From: Variovorax sp. WS11
GTDB lineage: Bacteria; Pseudomonadota; Gammaproteobacteria; Burkholderiales; Burkholderiaceae_C
DNA: 64,000 nucleotides
NCBI RefSeq assembly: GCF_010499245.1
Contig: NZ_JAAGOW010000001.1
Coordinates: 2,356,001-2,420,000 of the forward strand
Direction: 5' to 3'
Positions 63,910 through 64,000 of this stretch are shown here, one piece after another. Every line of letters begins with the position of its first letter. The first letter of the stretch is position 1. Below the pieces are notes generated by a model. That model saw nothing but the letters and a program-made list of their open reading frames with translations, was not told the origin of the DNA and made no database searches. A program made the position numbers and the translations under genes.

Positions 63910-64000
63910 GCGCCACTATCCTCGTCGTCGACGACACGCCGCTCAACGCCAAGCTGCTCGCTGACCTGTTGTGCGTCAAAGGCTACCGGGCCGTGACCGC
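63906..64000 (+). CDS. Response regulator, N-terminus only (runs off window)
   Basis: The first 31 residues read SATILVVDDTPLNAKLLADL and continue as a receiver domain; the rest lies beyond the window. The opening is typical of PleD-type or cyclase-linked regulators. ATGA coupling to the previous receiver shows one operon. Confidence 0.75.
   Translation, partial: MSATILVVDDTPLNAKLLADLLCVKGYRAVT

Overview
The window is 64 kb of very GC-rich chromosomal DNA, densely coded on both strands. It looks like a member of the Comamonadaceae (Burkholderiales, Betaproteobacteria), most like Variovorax. This is inferred from the gene repertoire (three Bug-type tripartite tricarboxylate transporter binding proteins, five LysR regulators, a C-P lyase operon, a PHB-depolymerase-like esterase) and from GC-rich intergenic repeats; no rRNA or tRNA gene was found to confirm it.

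Layout. 1-6.4 kb: the end of an extradiol-dioxygenase operon with a diheme cytochrome c, a LysR gene divergent from a secreted beta-propeller protein, and an M20 amidohydrolase/Bug pair. 6.4-18 kb: small hydrophilic proteins mixed with stress and DNA-metabolism genes (a nuclease-helicase fusion behind a LexA-like box, a PncC-like amidase, an atypical Nramp transporter, two SDRs, a BrkB-like membrane protein, an SlyD-like isomerase). 18-24 kb: pirin, a PHB-depolymerase-like esterase carrying two compensating frameshifts, an FAD monooxygenase and a lone amino-acid-type binding protein. 24-29 kb: a bug-leuC-leuD-leuB operon divergent from a GcvA-like LysR gene with a perfect T-N11-A palindrome between them. 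29-36 kb: an apparent D-amino-acid catabolic operon (Bug protein, metal-dependent D-threonine-aldolase-type enzyme, N-acyl-D-amino-acid deacylase, D-serine-dehydratase-type enzyme, ornithine-cyclodeaminase-family protein, LysR).

37-53.4 kb is a phosphonate-utilisation island. phnC-phnD-phnE-HD and phnG-H-I-J-K-L-M lie on the minus strand; phnF-DUF1045-phnN diverges from phnG. A DNA ligase, exonuclease III and a YefM-YoeB module sit between phnM and phnC. PhnF-like operators are visible upstream of both phnG and phnC. An IS110-family element separates phnG from phnH.

The most striking object is that IS110 element. Its 415-bp left non-coding end can be read as a bridge RNA: a 5' stem-loop, a target-binding loop whose guide is the exact reverse complement of the right insertion flank, and a donor-binding loop whose two guides match the right and left ends of the element. 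Removing the element at its CT core restores a phnG/phnH junction of the same kind as the neighbouring phn junctions.

53.4-64 kb: an outer-membrane barrel protein, a zinc alcohol dehydrogenase, a cardiolipin-synthase-like enzyme, small proteins, a thiol peroxidase-like protein, and an operon of a Cache/HAMP/GAF histidine kinase, two tandem ABC-type binding proteins and response regulators that runs off the right edge.
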